Source: Casuarina equisetifolia (taxonomy: Eukaryota; Streptophyta; Magnoliopsida; Fagales; Casuarinaceae). From it: a stretch of DNA of 64,000 nt. The translations under genes and the position numbers were made by a program. Every line of letters starts with the position of its first letter. Position 1 is the first letter of the stretch. The stretch is taken from the NCBI GenBank assembly GCA_028551475.1, contig CM052355.1, positions 32,267,580 through 32,331,579 of the forward strand, written 5' to 3'. Of this stretch, positions 27,770-39,749 are shown in pieces. A model generated the notes under the pieces. The model had not been told where the DNA came from. It did no database searches and was given only the letters and a program-made list of their open reading frames with translations.

Positions 27770-29270
27770 ATAAGTGGCTGTTCACCAAGTCCAGCTTTGC
27801 TGTCACGCAACATGATCAACATGATAAAAAAAAAAAACGCTCGAGGTTTGTGATATAGGTCTGAAGAGCTCAAGGCTTACGATAAAGACTCATGATGTTA
27901 AAGTCGGAAGCTACATCAAGTCAAGTCATTTGCATGAAATTTGGGATCTACATATGGTGGTGCCCCGAAACGTCCATTGCCTCACTGCAAGTGTCACTTT
28001 AAGTCGAGTCATTCAAATAGTGGTTGAGAGACGAAAGACGGTTTCTTACGTGTTCTTTGGTTGGAGATGGAAGTCCTCTTTATTGAAGTCAAATTGTCAA
28101 TCTCTCCCTTTTTGCCCCTTTAGCACGTCCAGTTTCCTTTTTCATTATGCTCCGGAACGTTCAATACAATTAATTGCAGAAAGAGACTATACATGCAATG
28201 CAAATATTAGGAAGACATCATCGTATTCAAACTACTTCAATTTCTATGTCCTTCCCTACCATATTGCTTTATCCTAAAATTGGATTTTTATAGATGAGAG
28301 CAAAGGCTTGTCATAAAGTTGTCATGTTCTTCCAAGTCTTTGCTTCGCATGCCATACAGACTAAACCAGTCCCACTCTAGCTTTTCGTCACATCTAAGCT
28401 ATAATAATTGTCATGAGTTATAATTTGACCGTTTGTTTTGGTACATTAAGTTAATTTCAGTAATCTAAGGTGCAATTCCAACATGGCTCAAGAAATGAAA
28501 AGGATAGGAAATCTATATTAATATGACGTCAATTTTTAATGCGATATATATTTTAGGACAATTTCAAAATACCGTAAATATTTTCAAGAAAAAAAAAATT
28601 AAGATAAAAGTTTGAGATAAATATTTAATTAAGAAGAAAAAAAATATATGTTCAATTTTCTCTTAATAAAAAAATTAATAATTTTCTACTTATTTATTTT
28701 GTTGAAAAAAATAATTTTTAAAATTTTTTTTTGAAGTCCTACTTTTGTACTAATTTTGTTAGAGTTTATTGGATGTTCTTTTTTTTTTTTTTTTTGGGGA
28801 AGACAGTTACTAATTTAAGACAATAAGATATCATAGGATTCTAATACAATAAAAAGAGATTTACGCAACACTAAATTTAATTTTCATACCAGCAAATTCC
28901 ATTTAGCGTTAAAAATTCATACAAATAATATAAATAAATGAAAAGAGTCAGGAATTAACTTTGTTGCAGCATATTTCAATTCTAACTCACTCCTAGATAG
29001 GACCCAATTTTCTCTTTTAAATCCGAAAAACAACCATATATTAAGATTGAGAATTTTAGATCCAGTGTCACCCCTGGCGTGTACATAAAGCTAAAATATG
29101 AATTCAAGATCATAACTTACCGCTCCAAAATTGACTCAGGTCGTTGCACCGAGGTCAGTCTCAAATTTCTGTTTATCTACTATCATTTGTACGCTGCTGC
29201 AGCACTCCAATTTATCCCATTTTTAATCCTCTTCTGCCAATTCATAAATAACTGGCGATTCATTGGAAAA
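27770..29270. repeat. Segmental duplicate, partner of 37180-38870
   Basis: Shared phrases include cattgcctcactgc/caccgtcttactcc contexts, catgcaatgcaaatat, ctacttcaatttctatgtcc, gcaaaggcttgtcataaagt and agctaaaatatgaattcaag. The unit as a whole (about 26.79-29.27 kb) matches 36.12-38.87 kb. No coding capacity is evident; open frames such as 27930-28277 are not conserved between the two copies. Confidence 0.85.
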
Positions 29271-29304
29271 TTATGAAAACATATAGATCGGTTGAAAAGG
29301 ACGG

Positions 29305-30060
29305 CTAATATTGTTGTTTTCCTTTTCTTTTCTTTTCTTTTCTTTTTTTTTTAAATGGCCTAGACAGCTCCCAGTCTAGGCCATTTAATCTCCGAAGATA
29401 GGTAAAGACTGATTCTTTTCTTCCATATTCCTGGACCAAGCAACAAAACCAATCGAAGCAATGGCTGGATACTGGCCCGAACTGTTGGATTATATGTACC
29501 AGGAATCTCCGGAGGTATACGTTGCCAAGGAGTCCTCTATCGTCCCGGATCTTGACCGTGACAATCTTGTAAGAAAAAGTACTCAAATGGGAAATAACAG
29601 GGAAGTTCTTGTGGAACCTGACTGGGTTTTTACCATGTCATAGCTGCTAGGTCTTCCCTACGGTAATAGGGTTCTCAACTACAACCACTGTTCCTTGTTT
29701 AAACCTACCCCCTTCTCCTTTCACGCCCCCTGCAACAAACCACTGTCCAGAATCTGAACAAATCGTGTAGAAGAAAGCAATATAGACTTAATGGAGGTAT
29801 TGGTTAAAATGGGTGTGTCTGGTTCGAGCAAATGATTATTCAATTCGTTTATTGGAGTTCATGGGTGATGTTTGATGATGTTGGGTTATGTGCATGAACT
29901 ATTGAATCTTTCTATGTATTTCTGTCACGGTTTAATGCTTTGTTCTGAGAAAAATAGACAACTTTTGGAGGAGTTCCATTTTTGTTCTTTTGTTCTTCTA
30001 GGCCTATCACAGTTACTTTCTTGGGAAGAAAGCAAGCCTACCATGAATGCCAGATAGCTC
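29305..30060. repeat. Noncoding module between COQ3 and RLP blocks (copy A)
   Basis: The run from agctcccagtctaggccatt (29368) through ggatactggcccgaactgtt (29467) to ttaatgctttgttctgagaa (29931) recurs at 41990-42600 and 54170-54770. A short frame MAGYWPELLDYMYQESPE at 29461 is kept in the third copy with two changes but has a stop in the second, so present coding function is doubtful. A tRNA A-box-like tagctcagtcag lies at 30055-30066. Confidence 0.8.
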
Positions 30061-30254
30061 AGTCAGTAAAACTGTGACTGGACAAGGAAGAAAAGATCAT
30101 TTATTGGGTGGAAAGACAAGGGAAATGGATTCGTTAACTCTTTCTTCCCTCTGCCTATGAACCCAAACTCTCCAACGAAAAAGGTGTTGTGTTCTGCCTT
30201 CTCCTCTATGAGTCCAAGTAGCGGACCAGATTTATTTCATGCTTGGGGAAAACG

Positions 30255-30355
30255 AGTTTGTTAAAAAATCAACTATTCAAGATTACTTATATTGCATAAC
30301 CCTTGATATCTTGGAAAATTTTTTGTCATCAAGATTTAAATTCCCCAAGTTAGAG
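30255..30355 (-). pseudogene. LRR remnant (copy in block 2)
   Basis: Same remnant as at 13305-13440 and 43150-43270: minus-strand LRR traces around atttaaattc and tatattgcataac. It lies about 200 bp 3' of the RLP stop, in the same relative place in all three blocks. Confidence 0.65.
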
Positions 30356-30569
30356 ATGTTGTGGAAAACAATTTATTTTGATAGTTTCCTCCCTATACTA
30401 TTTATTGGTTTTTGCTTTTGTGAGAAAGGAATTTTGCAAATAATTTGAAATTTACGTAAGAAACTTACAACAAAATATGAAAGTACTGATGTATTGAATG
30501 AAAGCAAGCGTCTTTTATTCTTCAAACCACAATACACAAAACACATTGCCCCTGCTTATCTTAAAGCTT

Positions 30570-33244
30570 TCAGACATCACTAAGGAATTGATACATAATA
30601 TTATCCCAAAACTTATAGTAAGCATATCTCCAAGCCTTGTTAAAGGCTAATGGACCTAACACAGCCCAAAAGCCCACCACAAACCCAAACAACGAACCCA
30701 TATAAAACCACCTTTTGTCCATCCAACCACCATACTTGCTGCCTCCATCACCAGCATGTGGTAATGGCTCTAGGGATGTGTTATCTCCAGGACAAGGAGC
30801 TATAAGTGGAAGACCACAAAGATTTTGATTACCGATGAAATCAAATGGACTCAAGCTTTGTAACTGAATGCTGGTTGGAATTCTGCCAGAAAAGTCATTG
30901 TGCGACAAGTTCAAATTATTTAAGAATGTTAAACTTGTTATACCTTGTGTTATTACTCCTGTGAGTTGATTCATTGAAATATTTAGAGTTTCCAATTGTT
31001 TCATGACACTAATATTCTTTGGAATCTTTCCATGAAGGTGATTTCTTGAAAGATTCAAGTATCGCAACCAATAGAGATCAGTGAGTTCCTTAGGAATCTC
31101 TCCAGTTAAGTTATTGCTTGACAAGTCTATGGATTTGAGATGACTAAGTGTGAATTCCTTATACATATGCTTTTCCCCTTTCGTTATCAAGAATGCTTTA
31201 TCATGGATGTAATGTTCATATGAAAAACCCTCCCTCATGCTTGAAAAATTCCTAAAGCAACTGGGAATACTTCCTAAGAAATTGTTATGCAAAAGGTCCA
31301 ATATTTGTAAAACCTTAAGGTCACAAAGGTCCCTAGGAATATTGCCATCAAACTTGTTTGAACGAAGTGCAAGAATGTCAAGCTAAAGATTTCCTAACCC
31401 AGTGGGTAAGTTGCCTGATAAATTATTCTCACTTAGGTCTAACAAATACAAAAATGTCAAATTACATAGGGACCATGGTAAATTTCCAAACAAATTGTTT
31501 TTGTACAGGGATAGTGTACAAAGCATAGGTATGGTACCCAAGGAGTTTGGTATAATTCCCATTAAGTAATTATCCCCCAAGAATAATGATTCTAAATTGG
31601 AATAGTTCATCAAACAATCAGGAAGCTCTCCATATAACAAATTTCTTGATAATCAAGAAAAGACAAATTACTCATTCTATTCCTTTCCTTACAAAGTATG
31701 TGAGAAGGAGACCCGTGGAATGAGTTATTAGAAAGGTCCAACTCTAGAATGGTAGGAGAGAAAGGGGGAAGTGGGCCAGAGAAGTTGTTTGAACCAAGGT
31801 AGACATATCTTCCACAAGATAAACTTGAAATATTGCCATGAATTTGGTTTTGAGAAAGTTCTAGATTTTGGAATTGTGAACAACGGCCCTAAAACCAAGA
31901 AGGGATAACATAAAAAATTCTTGAATATGATAAGTCTAGATCTTGAAGATCCTTTTGGGATTTGATCCATCTAGGAAATTGTGGTCCCACTTGTAGTGAT
32001 GTCATAAACAACATTTGAAGTTGAAAGGGAGGAATCCAATTAGGTTGTATGGTTAACTTCAATTGGTTTAAAGAGAGAGAATGTATTTTTAATCTTATGA
32101 GGTTGGAGAAATGCAACTCAGAAATAAAGCCTTCCAATTCGTTGTCATCCATTAATATCTCTTCAAGATTTGAAAGACATCCAAGACTTGTAGGAATTGC
32201 TCCATTCAACTGATTGCTAGACACATTCAATACCCTTAGTGATGACAAGTTCCCAATAGATGCAGGAATTGTTCCATTCAACTTATAATTATAACCCAAA
32301 TCTAAATACTCTAGAGTTCTCACGCTACATATGGAGGAATTTCCTACAAATTCATGCAACTCTCCTTTCAAATTGTTAGAAGAAAAATCTAAATACATGA
32401 GATAATAGAAATTCCCTATAGAAATTGGAAATTTTCCTTTAACTACATTGTTTGACATATCAAGGTGCTTTAAATGAGAAAGACAATTAATATCACCAGG
32501 AAGTACACGTGCAATATAATTATGTGCAAGATCAAGTTTTTCAAGACTAGTTATATTGCATAACCAATTAGGTATGATGGTAAAATCATTTCCTAATAGA
32601 TGTAGATTTCTTAGAGAAGGGCTATGAAATGCAACTTGATTTGAAATAAGAGTTTTACTCAAATCAAGCATGACTAAGGATCCAAATGTGATATGAAAAG
32701 AGTTAGATACCCTACTAAGATTAAGCCCACTCATGTCTAAGACTTCTAACGATGAAAGATTAGATAACCATTCTAGATTATCAACCCTCATGGGAAAACC
32801 TACCATAGATAAATTAAGATAATTCAACTTTTGAAGAGAACCCAAAAAACTTGGAACATAAGGATTTTCAAAATCATTAAAACTTAGATCTAAATATTGA
32901 ATATGATTTAGTTCCTTAAAAGAATCATTTATAAATCCTCCCAAGGATGTTGAGTTAGATGGATAACCATATGGATTTGTGAGGTTTAGTTTGATAACAT
33001 GTCCAGTTATGTTATCACAACTAATACCTTCCCATATACAACATTCATTACCAGTCTAAGATGAAAGCCAATATGAAGGATCTTTGACATATTGTTTGAA
33101 GGTTAACAAGGCTTCTTTTTCTTTTTCTATGCAAAGGACATTTGGACTTGCATGACAACTAACATTCAAAGTAGTTGAAAAGAAAACATACCAATGTAAA
33201 AGTACGGCCAAGACAATGTTCTTCCTATGCATTGTCCTTCCCAC
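30570..33244 (-). pseudogene. LRR receptor-like protein (EIX2/Cf type), broken
   Basis: Plasma-membrane pattern receptors of this family have a signal peptide, extracellular LRRs and a transmembrane segment but no kinase, and signal with SOBIR1-type partners. Here the ATG at 33244 opens a signal peptide and LRRNT (CIEKEKEALLTFKQYVKDP). A TAG at 33058-33056 replaces the conserved Trp of SSWTG. LRRs follow in pieces: 32944-31889, 31970-31728, 31640-31383 and 31301-30570, separated by stops and frameshifts, at least five lesions in all. The last piece holds the island region, final LRRs, membrane segment MGSLFGFVVGFWAVLGPLAF and tail NKAWRYAYYKFWD. Some LRRs present in the 43.5-kb copy are missing. 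It is clearly a paralogue of that gene and cannot be translated whole. Confidence 0.9.
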
Positions 33245-33350
33245 AACACAAGTAGAAGCTCTCTAATTTCTTTTCTTTTTTTTTTATAAGAGACTCAATG
33301 GAAAATTCAATATAACACAAATGGGTTGCATTACATACTTAGGCAGCAAA

Positions 33351-33360
33351 CTATATATAG
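33351..33360 (-). promoter_or_regulatory. TATA box of the 30.6-33.2 kb RLP
   Basis: ctatatatag lies 107 bp upstream of the ATG at 33244, and the identical word sits upstream of the other RLP at 46637-46646, within conserved flanking sequence (aggcagcaa beside it). Confidence 0.6.
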
Positions 33361-33399
33361 GAGATGATAAATTTCTTTTTGCCTTCTTCTCTCTTCTTT

Positions 33400-33830
33400 T
33401 TTAGCCTTGGTGTTTCTTTCCAACCGTTCACATGCACTTTCTACCATAAAAAGATTTGCCCTTGTGGAAAAAGCTATATCAACCGGTCCCATGGTTTTGT
33501 CCAAAGACCAAAAAAGCATCCTGAATTCTATTGGAAATTGATAGTGACTCTGGAAGATGGAAAAAGTTAAATGCCGTGTCTCGCACTTCGCTTGGAAAAC
33601 CCAAATCAACAACTCCTTTTGTATAAATAACTTGATGGTGAGTGAGTAACAATACAAACTTATAAGATTTAGTTGAACAACATGATGGAAGCCGATTTGA
33701 AGAATTTTTGTTATATTGTTTGAAGGTTAAGAGAGCTTCTACTTCTATTTTTCTGCATACTATATTTGATTTTGCAAGACAATTGAAAAAAAGCACCAAT
33801 GAAATAAAGGACTATTAAAACATTTGTCTT
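33400..33830 (-). pseudogene. RLP-upstream module and LRRNT remnant of a further RLP
   Basis: 33470-33640 is the recurrent upstream module (ggttttgtccaaagaccaa, ttgtataaata at 33619-33629). Beyond it, minus-strand codons at 33800-33680 read CRKIEVEALLTFKQYNKNSS, an RLP N-terminal cap with its signal peptide region degraded. The LRRs that should follow are absent, so only the first ~60 codons of this RLP copy remain. Confidence 0.75.
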
Positions 33831-34049
33831 CCAATCTAAAATCATTTTCACATCACATTGTAAAATTTATTTATTTATTTTCTCTCTCAAAGATACAATC
33901 GAGAAAAATATTGCACGCATGAGTTATATCTTAATATGAGATGATAACCTACATAAATATGTGTAACACGATGTGGCCTACCAAAATGACTCTTTCTTTC
34001 CACCATTTTTCTCCCTTTCTTTTAATTGCCTTTAGCATTTGTTTTCAAA

Positions 34050-34640
34050 CACTTACACGCTTTTTGACAACCGACATATAAAAGAAGAGAAAGTGGAGCA
34101 TTTTGCTTTCGACCATTCACACTCTTTGCAGTATAAAGCTGGTACATAGAGTCATGAGCAACGAGCCTCCTTTAATGCACCTTAGATGCCTAATCCCGTG
34201 CTTCGATTTGTGAACCAAGACTCATAAAAAATGCCGTGTCCCGCACCTGAAGACTCATAAAAAATGGAGGACGAAGTCCTTGTGGAAATGGAGGGACGAA
34301 GTCCTTGAGGAAGTTTGATGGTCACTCTTTTTAGGCACTCTTTTTAGGCACTCATTGTCCTGTAAAGTTATCCATTTGTTTTAAAAAAAAGGCCATTGAC
34401 GACCTGTCCCGAAGTTTGGTCCAGTTACAGACACCCATCACTCTATGGACTACATAACGATGGTGAATTGATGGCCTAAGCCACAAACACAAACTTGTGC
34501 AACGGGCCCCTCACCAAGGGGCAGCGTGGCAAATACGTAAAAATGTGATGGTGACTTCCTTTTTGATGAGCTTCTCTGAAGTGCTCGGCAGGGAGAGTTG
34601 TTCCAACTCCACAACCAGAATAAATTATTAAGTCTTTTGC
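34050..34640. repeat. Unclassified RLP-flank repeat with tccgtcccgc-like motifs
   Basis: This stretch shares tgatggcctaag, gggcccctcaccaaggg and gagcttctctgaagtgctcg with 46990-47270. Variants of the motif atgccgtgtcccgcac are repeated here and at 33575, 36295, 46880, 49440 and 50900. No coding capacity seen. Confidence 0.7.
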
Positions 34641-34649
34641 AAACGATAA

Positions 34650-35400
34650 AAACATAGGTAACGGTGATGGAATATTGTTTTTTGAAAGATCAAGTCTTTC
34701 AAAATTAGCTATATTATATCACTAATTAGGCATTCTTTTGAAGTCCTTTATTTTCATTTAGATAAAGATTTCTCGTAGATGGGATATGAAAAAAAATCTT
34801 GAATTGATATAAGTATGGGATGGATCTTAAATCAGGTATAACAAGGGATCAAAAACAATGGAACCAATCAAATGTTGAGTATGAATATGGTTTTTTTGAA
34901 AGATCAAGATGATAATAAATGAAAGGCTGACATAAGGAATAAAATTACCAACTATTTCAAGTTGAGTCATGGACAAACCAAATTTTAATCAAAGTAAAAT
35001 CTTCAAATGATAAATTAAAATATTTTGAATCTAAAAAGAAAAACCAATAAAACTTGGAATATTAATATCTTCAAGATCATTTGTACTTAAATCCAAATTT
35101 TGAAGGCAATGTAAATACAATGAAGATTTATTTATAAATTCACACAATATAATATAACAACAATATAGACTTCTCAAATTTAGTTACAAAATGATGGAAG
35201 CCAATTTAAAGAATCTTTGATATATTGTTGAAGGTCAAGGGAGCTTCTATTTCTTTTTTTTCTTTTTCTTTTTGCAAACTACATTTGAATTTGCATGAAA
35301 ATTGATAAATATGGTACCTACCTCTAAAAAAAACCACAATGAAATAAAAGGCTATTGAAACATTTGTCTTCCTATTCAAAATCCTTTCCATGTCATAATG
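34650..35400 (-). pseudogene. Decayed 5' half of a receptor-like protein gene
   Basis: Minus-strand traces of LRRs (34680-34960, with gaaagatcaagtctttca as in the better RLP at 45740) and of the LRRNT region (35210-35360, tatattgttgaaggtcaag). It matches 47380-48130 and 26990-27740 closely in layout and sequence. Stops and deletions are frequent throughout. Confidence 0.75.
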
Positions 35401-36119
35401 GAAAATTTATTTATATTTTAGTCTCTCAAACACACACACAAAAAAAAAAAAACTATACAAATGAGTTATGCTTTAGTCTAAGATGGTAACCCATATAAAT
35501 ATGTGCAACATGAGGTGACCTACCAAGATGTCTTTTTTTCTTTTTCTTTTTCTTTTTTTTTATACACACATGTACCTAGCTCACATATTTAGATATCAAA
35601 CTTGGAATAAGAGGTCCTAGACAACACATATTCCCAACTAAGTGCTACCCAACTAAGCAAGTGCTTGTCAATTGGCTAACCAAAATGTCTCTTTCTTGTC
35701 ACCATTTCTTTTGTGTTTATTTTATTTTATTTATTTATTTAGTTGCCTTCAGTGTTTGTTTTCAAACACTCACACACTTTTTGATAGATGATATAAAAGA
35801 TGAGAAAGCGGAGCATTAACTTAAAGAAAAAAGCAATAGATGACACCTCCCACATTTTGTTCAAAGACCGAAGCCAACCATACCTCTTTATACTAGAAAT
35901 TGATGGCGCTTAATAGCCTGACTAGTGGATAGAGTCATGAGCAACGGCCCCCCTTTAGTAGATTAGATGCGCGGTCTCACTCTTCGATTTGTGAGCCAAG
36001 ATCAACCATGAACTTACATCTTACACTGCATGCCGAAAAATTCCCAAGTTCGTCTAACCCTAGGCGAAGTTTGTTAGGGGAAAAATCTAAATGATGTGGG
36101 TTACCTTGTTCCCTACTTT
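35400..36119. other. AT-rich spacer with RLP-flank repeat pieces
   Basis: Contains gaccgaagccaaccatacct and gagtcatgagcaacg (35860-35950), which recur at 34150, 48700 and 50860. Otherwise AT-rich with T runs near 35530-35570. No gene seen. Confidence 0.55.
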
Positions 36120-37170
36120 TTTCTAGTCTTGGTATTTCTTTCCAACCGTTCACATGCACTTTCTACTTTGAAACGATGCGCTTGTGGAAAAAAAACATGA
36201 TCAACTTGTCCCATGGTTTTGTCCAAAGACCAAAACAGCATCCTAAAATCATTGAGGAATTTATGGCAACTCTGGAAGATATAGACCGTTAAATGCCGCG
36301 TCCCGCACTTTGCCTAGAAGACTCAAATCGACGACCCACTTTGTATAAATAAATTGATGGTGACTTAGTGGAGGGCCAATGTGTTTTTCCGTGAATAGCC
36401 GTTGTGAAAGATTAAAAGAGCTGTCAAAAATTTACCTACTCTTTGTTCAGCGAAAAGCTATCCATTTGTTTAAAAAATATTGGTGAGTGTAATTAAATCA
36501 TATATTATTTGAAAGATCAAGCCTTTCAAGATGGGTTATATTACATCACTAATCAGGCGTTGTTTTGAAGTTGTTTTCATCTAGAAATGGATTTGTTAGA
36601 GTAGGGATATGAAAACATATGGAATAAGTATTGAAGTAGATCTTAAATCAAGTGTAAATCAAAACTATGAACCCAATCAAATGTTGAGAACCAATATGAT
36701 TTTTTTTGAAAGATCAAGATTGTAATCAATGAAAAGTTAACATAAGGGACAAGATGATCATCGATATCAAGTTGAGCTAAAGACAAACATAATTTTAATA
36801 GGAAGTGAAATCTTCATATAATAAATTTGATTGTTTTAAATCTAAAAAGGACAACTTGGAATATAATTTTTTTCAAGATCATTTGAGATTAGATCCAAAT
36901 ATTGACGGTGATGTAATCATAATAAATATTTGTTCAAAATTTCACAAAATATTAGTATAAAAACTTTCTAAATAATGACAACATGGATTTCCAAGATTTA
37001 GTCAAACAACATGATGGAAGCCAATATGAAGAATCTTCGATATATTGTTTGAAGGTTCTTTGACATATTGCTTGAAGGTCAAGAGAGTATTTGTTTCTAT
37101 TTTTTTTTTCAAATTACATTTGAATTTGCGTGAGAATTGATAAATATGGTACCTGCTTAGAAAAAAACAC
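36120..37170 (-). pseudogene. Decayed 5' half of a receptor-like protein gene (duplicate of 26785-27745)
   Basis: Begins with the RLP-upstream module (36120-36360, ttgtataaata at 36341-36351), then LRR traces (36500-36760) and LRRNT traces (37030-37140). Together with the next segment it forms the second copy of the 26.8-29.3 kb unit. No long frame is left. Confidence 0.75.
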
Positions 37171-37179
37171 CTATGCAAT

Positions 37180-38870
37180 AAAGTGGTTGTTAACCAAGTC
37201 TTACTTTGCTGTCACACAACATAATCTAAAGCTAGAGGTTTGTGATATAGATTTGAAGTGCATAGGGCTTATGATACAGACTCATGACGTTAAAGTTGCA
37301 AAGCTACGTGAAGTCAAGCCATTTGCGCGAGATTTGGGATCTACATCTGGTGGTGACCCCACATGTCCACCGTCTTACTCCAAGTTTCACTTTTGAGTCA
37401 AGTCATTCACGTGAGACTTGGGATCTTAGATCAGAGCAAACGTAATGGAGAGACCAAAGACGACTTATAACGTGTTTTTTGGTTTTAGATGAAGTCCTCT
37501 CTCCCTTTTTGCCCCTTAGCATGTCCAGGAACATGTCCAGTTTCCTTTTTCTTTATGCTCTGGAACATTCAGTACGATTAATTGTAGCAAGAGGCTATAC
37601 ATGCAATGCAAATATCTGGAAGACATCATCTTGTTCAAGCTACTTCAATTTCTATGTCCTTCCCTACCAGCTTGCCTTATCCTAAAATTGGCTTTTTATG
37701 AATGAGAGCAAAGGCTTGTCATAAAGTTGTGTCATGTTCTTCCAAGTCTTCTCTTTGTATGTCATACGTAGTAAACGACTCCCACTCTAGCCTTTCGTCA
37801 CGTCTAAGCTATAATAATTGTCGTGAGTTACAATTTGCCTGTTTGTTTTGGTACATGAAATTAATTTTAACGATCCAAGGTGCAATTCCAATAGGGCTCA
37901 AGAAATGAAAAGGATAGGAAGTCTATCTCAATATGAAGGCAATTTATACTGTTATATGTATGGAGATAAGGTGGCATCCACCTGGATACCACGGACGCAT
38001 GCCCGACCGCCCCCTGCAGCACTGCACCAACTTGCCGTTTTTTGCAAGCTGGTGAATACTTTCGGTGGAGCAGCCTCACAGAGACTTTCTTCGGCTAACC
38101 TAAGAAGCAGGATGCAGACAACTCTCTGGAAAACGAAGAGAAGCTCTCCCGCTAGACGTTTGAAACTTCTTCTATAAATTCGTAGTCTTAAACATTTGTA
38201 AATTTATCATTGGATCAAATTTCTCCCATTTGGCTTGTATTAGGGTTTCTTGTTCATCAATGAAAACAAGCTTTTCTCAATATCTTGTTCTTTCGTCACC
38301 CTACTTTGACATATATATATCTTGGGATAATTTCGAGATATTTTAGATCTTTTCAGAAAATAAACATTGACAAAAGTTTGAGATAAATATTTAATTAAGA
38401 TGGAAAAAAATATGTTCAATTTTTCCCTTGATAATAATTATTAATAACTTTTTACTTATTTATTTTGTTGATAATAATTATTTTAATTGTATTTTTTTTT
38501 AATGAAAATCCTGCTTGTGCTTTAATTTTGTTGGAATTTTATTAGATGCTCTTTTTTCTTTTGGCAAGATAGTTCTTAATTGAAGACAATAAGATGTCAC
38601 AAAATTCTAATACAATAAACAGAGATTAATGCTAACATAGGCAACATTAGCACTTTCCATTTCATGTTAAAAATACATACGAAAAAAAATAAGTGAAGAA
38701 TTAACTTTGTTGTAGATTCGACAAGCATTCATAGATTAAGATTGAGAACTTAGATCTAGTATCACCCTAGCGTGTTCATAAAGCTAAAATATGAATTCAA
38801 GATCTAGTGTACAGCTCCTCAATTGACTCAGGTCATTGCATTGAGGTCATTCTGTTATACACGACATGAT
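37180..38870. repeat. Segmental duplicate, partner of 27770-29270
   Basis: Aligned with 27770-29270 over its whole length (for example catgcaatgcaaatat, tgtccttccctacca, cagtcaggtcattgca-type end). It differs mainly by a 351-bp insertion at 37961-38311 that the partner lacks. Confidence 0.85.
37961..38311 (+). mobile_element. Solo-LTR-like insertion (fossil)
   Basis: The block starts tggagataag and ends ctttgaca, giving the TG...CA ends typical of LTRs. It holds a TATA-like ctataaattc near 38174 and an A/T-rich transcript-end-like region. The duplicate segment at 28.5 kb lacks it and shows an uninterrupted atatatat target there, which supports insertion. No internal retroelement coding is present. 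Family unknown; younger than the segmental duplication. Confidence 0.5.
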
Positions 38871-39745
38871 TGACAGACCTTGACTCAAAGAAGTTATTTC
38901 CACAACCGAGACGGCCTTTAGTCCAAGTTGTAAGAGCAAGTGAATGCGCATATATGGCTAAAGTGATTGGAAGGTAGAATTGTGTTTCTAAAATTTGAAT
39001 GAGAGATTAGTTCTTTTGTTATCAAAGAGAGAAATGTTTTCATCAAACATTTTGCCTACAATAATAAAGATTCTGTTTCTTTGCAGAGGTAGCGGTGCCC
39101 TTGGTACAAGGGTAGCCTAAAAATACACAGTTGAACACGGAGCTAGCTTGTGTTGCATATAAGGCCTCACATATGGACCAAATATTCATAAATGAGACAT
39201 AGAGGGTGTAATATTGAATAATTTCTCCCATGGGGATTCATTTTATATTACTTTCATGGACAACATATTTATAATGTGAGTTGTGACTTCAAAGGCATAA
39301 TTCCAATATTATGAAGGTACATGGGCATAATGGATCATAAAAGGCCCATTTTTTTTATAACATCTTTTTTTGGGCAAATCCACTTTAGAAAGGAACATGA
39401 GGCCTGAAAATTTGTTGGTGGATACACACTGTTGTTAATAATTTGTGAAAGGTTGTGAATGTGAATTCCGTTGGACCATCACATTAAGTTTTTTTTTTAT
39501 TTTCTATAAAGTTAATTTCCTAAGAATTGTGAAAATACTTAAAGATTGTAAATAATCTGTTCCTAGAAGGGAGAGAAAGTTTAGGTAAATCTAAAATAAT
39601 CACCTATAAAACAAATGTAGTACTTAATCTAATTCACAATATTGGGCTCCTAAATATCAAAGTGGATTTCATCTACCGGAGCCCAAGATAACAGTTTGCG
39701 CTGGAGACACGCGCTTTTAGAGCTGAACTAAGGCATTTTTTTATT
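38871..39745. other. Spacer without recognised gene
   Basis: AT-rich, open frames under 70 codons, none resembling a known family. It separates the end of the second segmental duplicate from the start of the COQ3-derived block. Confidence 0.5.
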
Positions 39746-39749
39746 CTAG

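Noticed and set aside
27930-28277. 115-codon plus-strand frame in the segmental duplicate
   Set aside because: The partner segment at 37.4-37.7 kb does not keep the frame, so it is unlikely to be coding.
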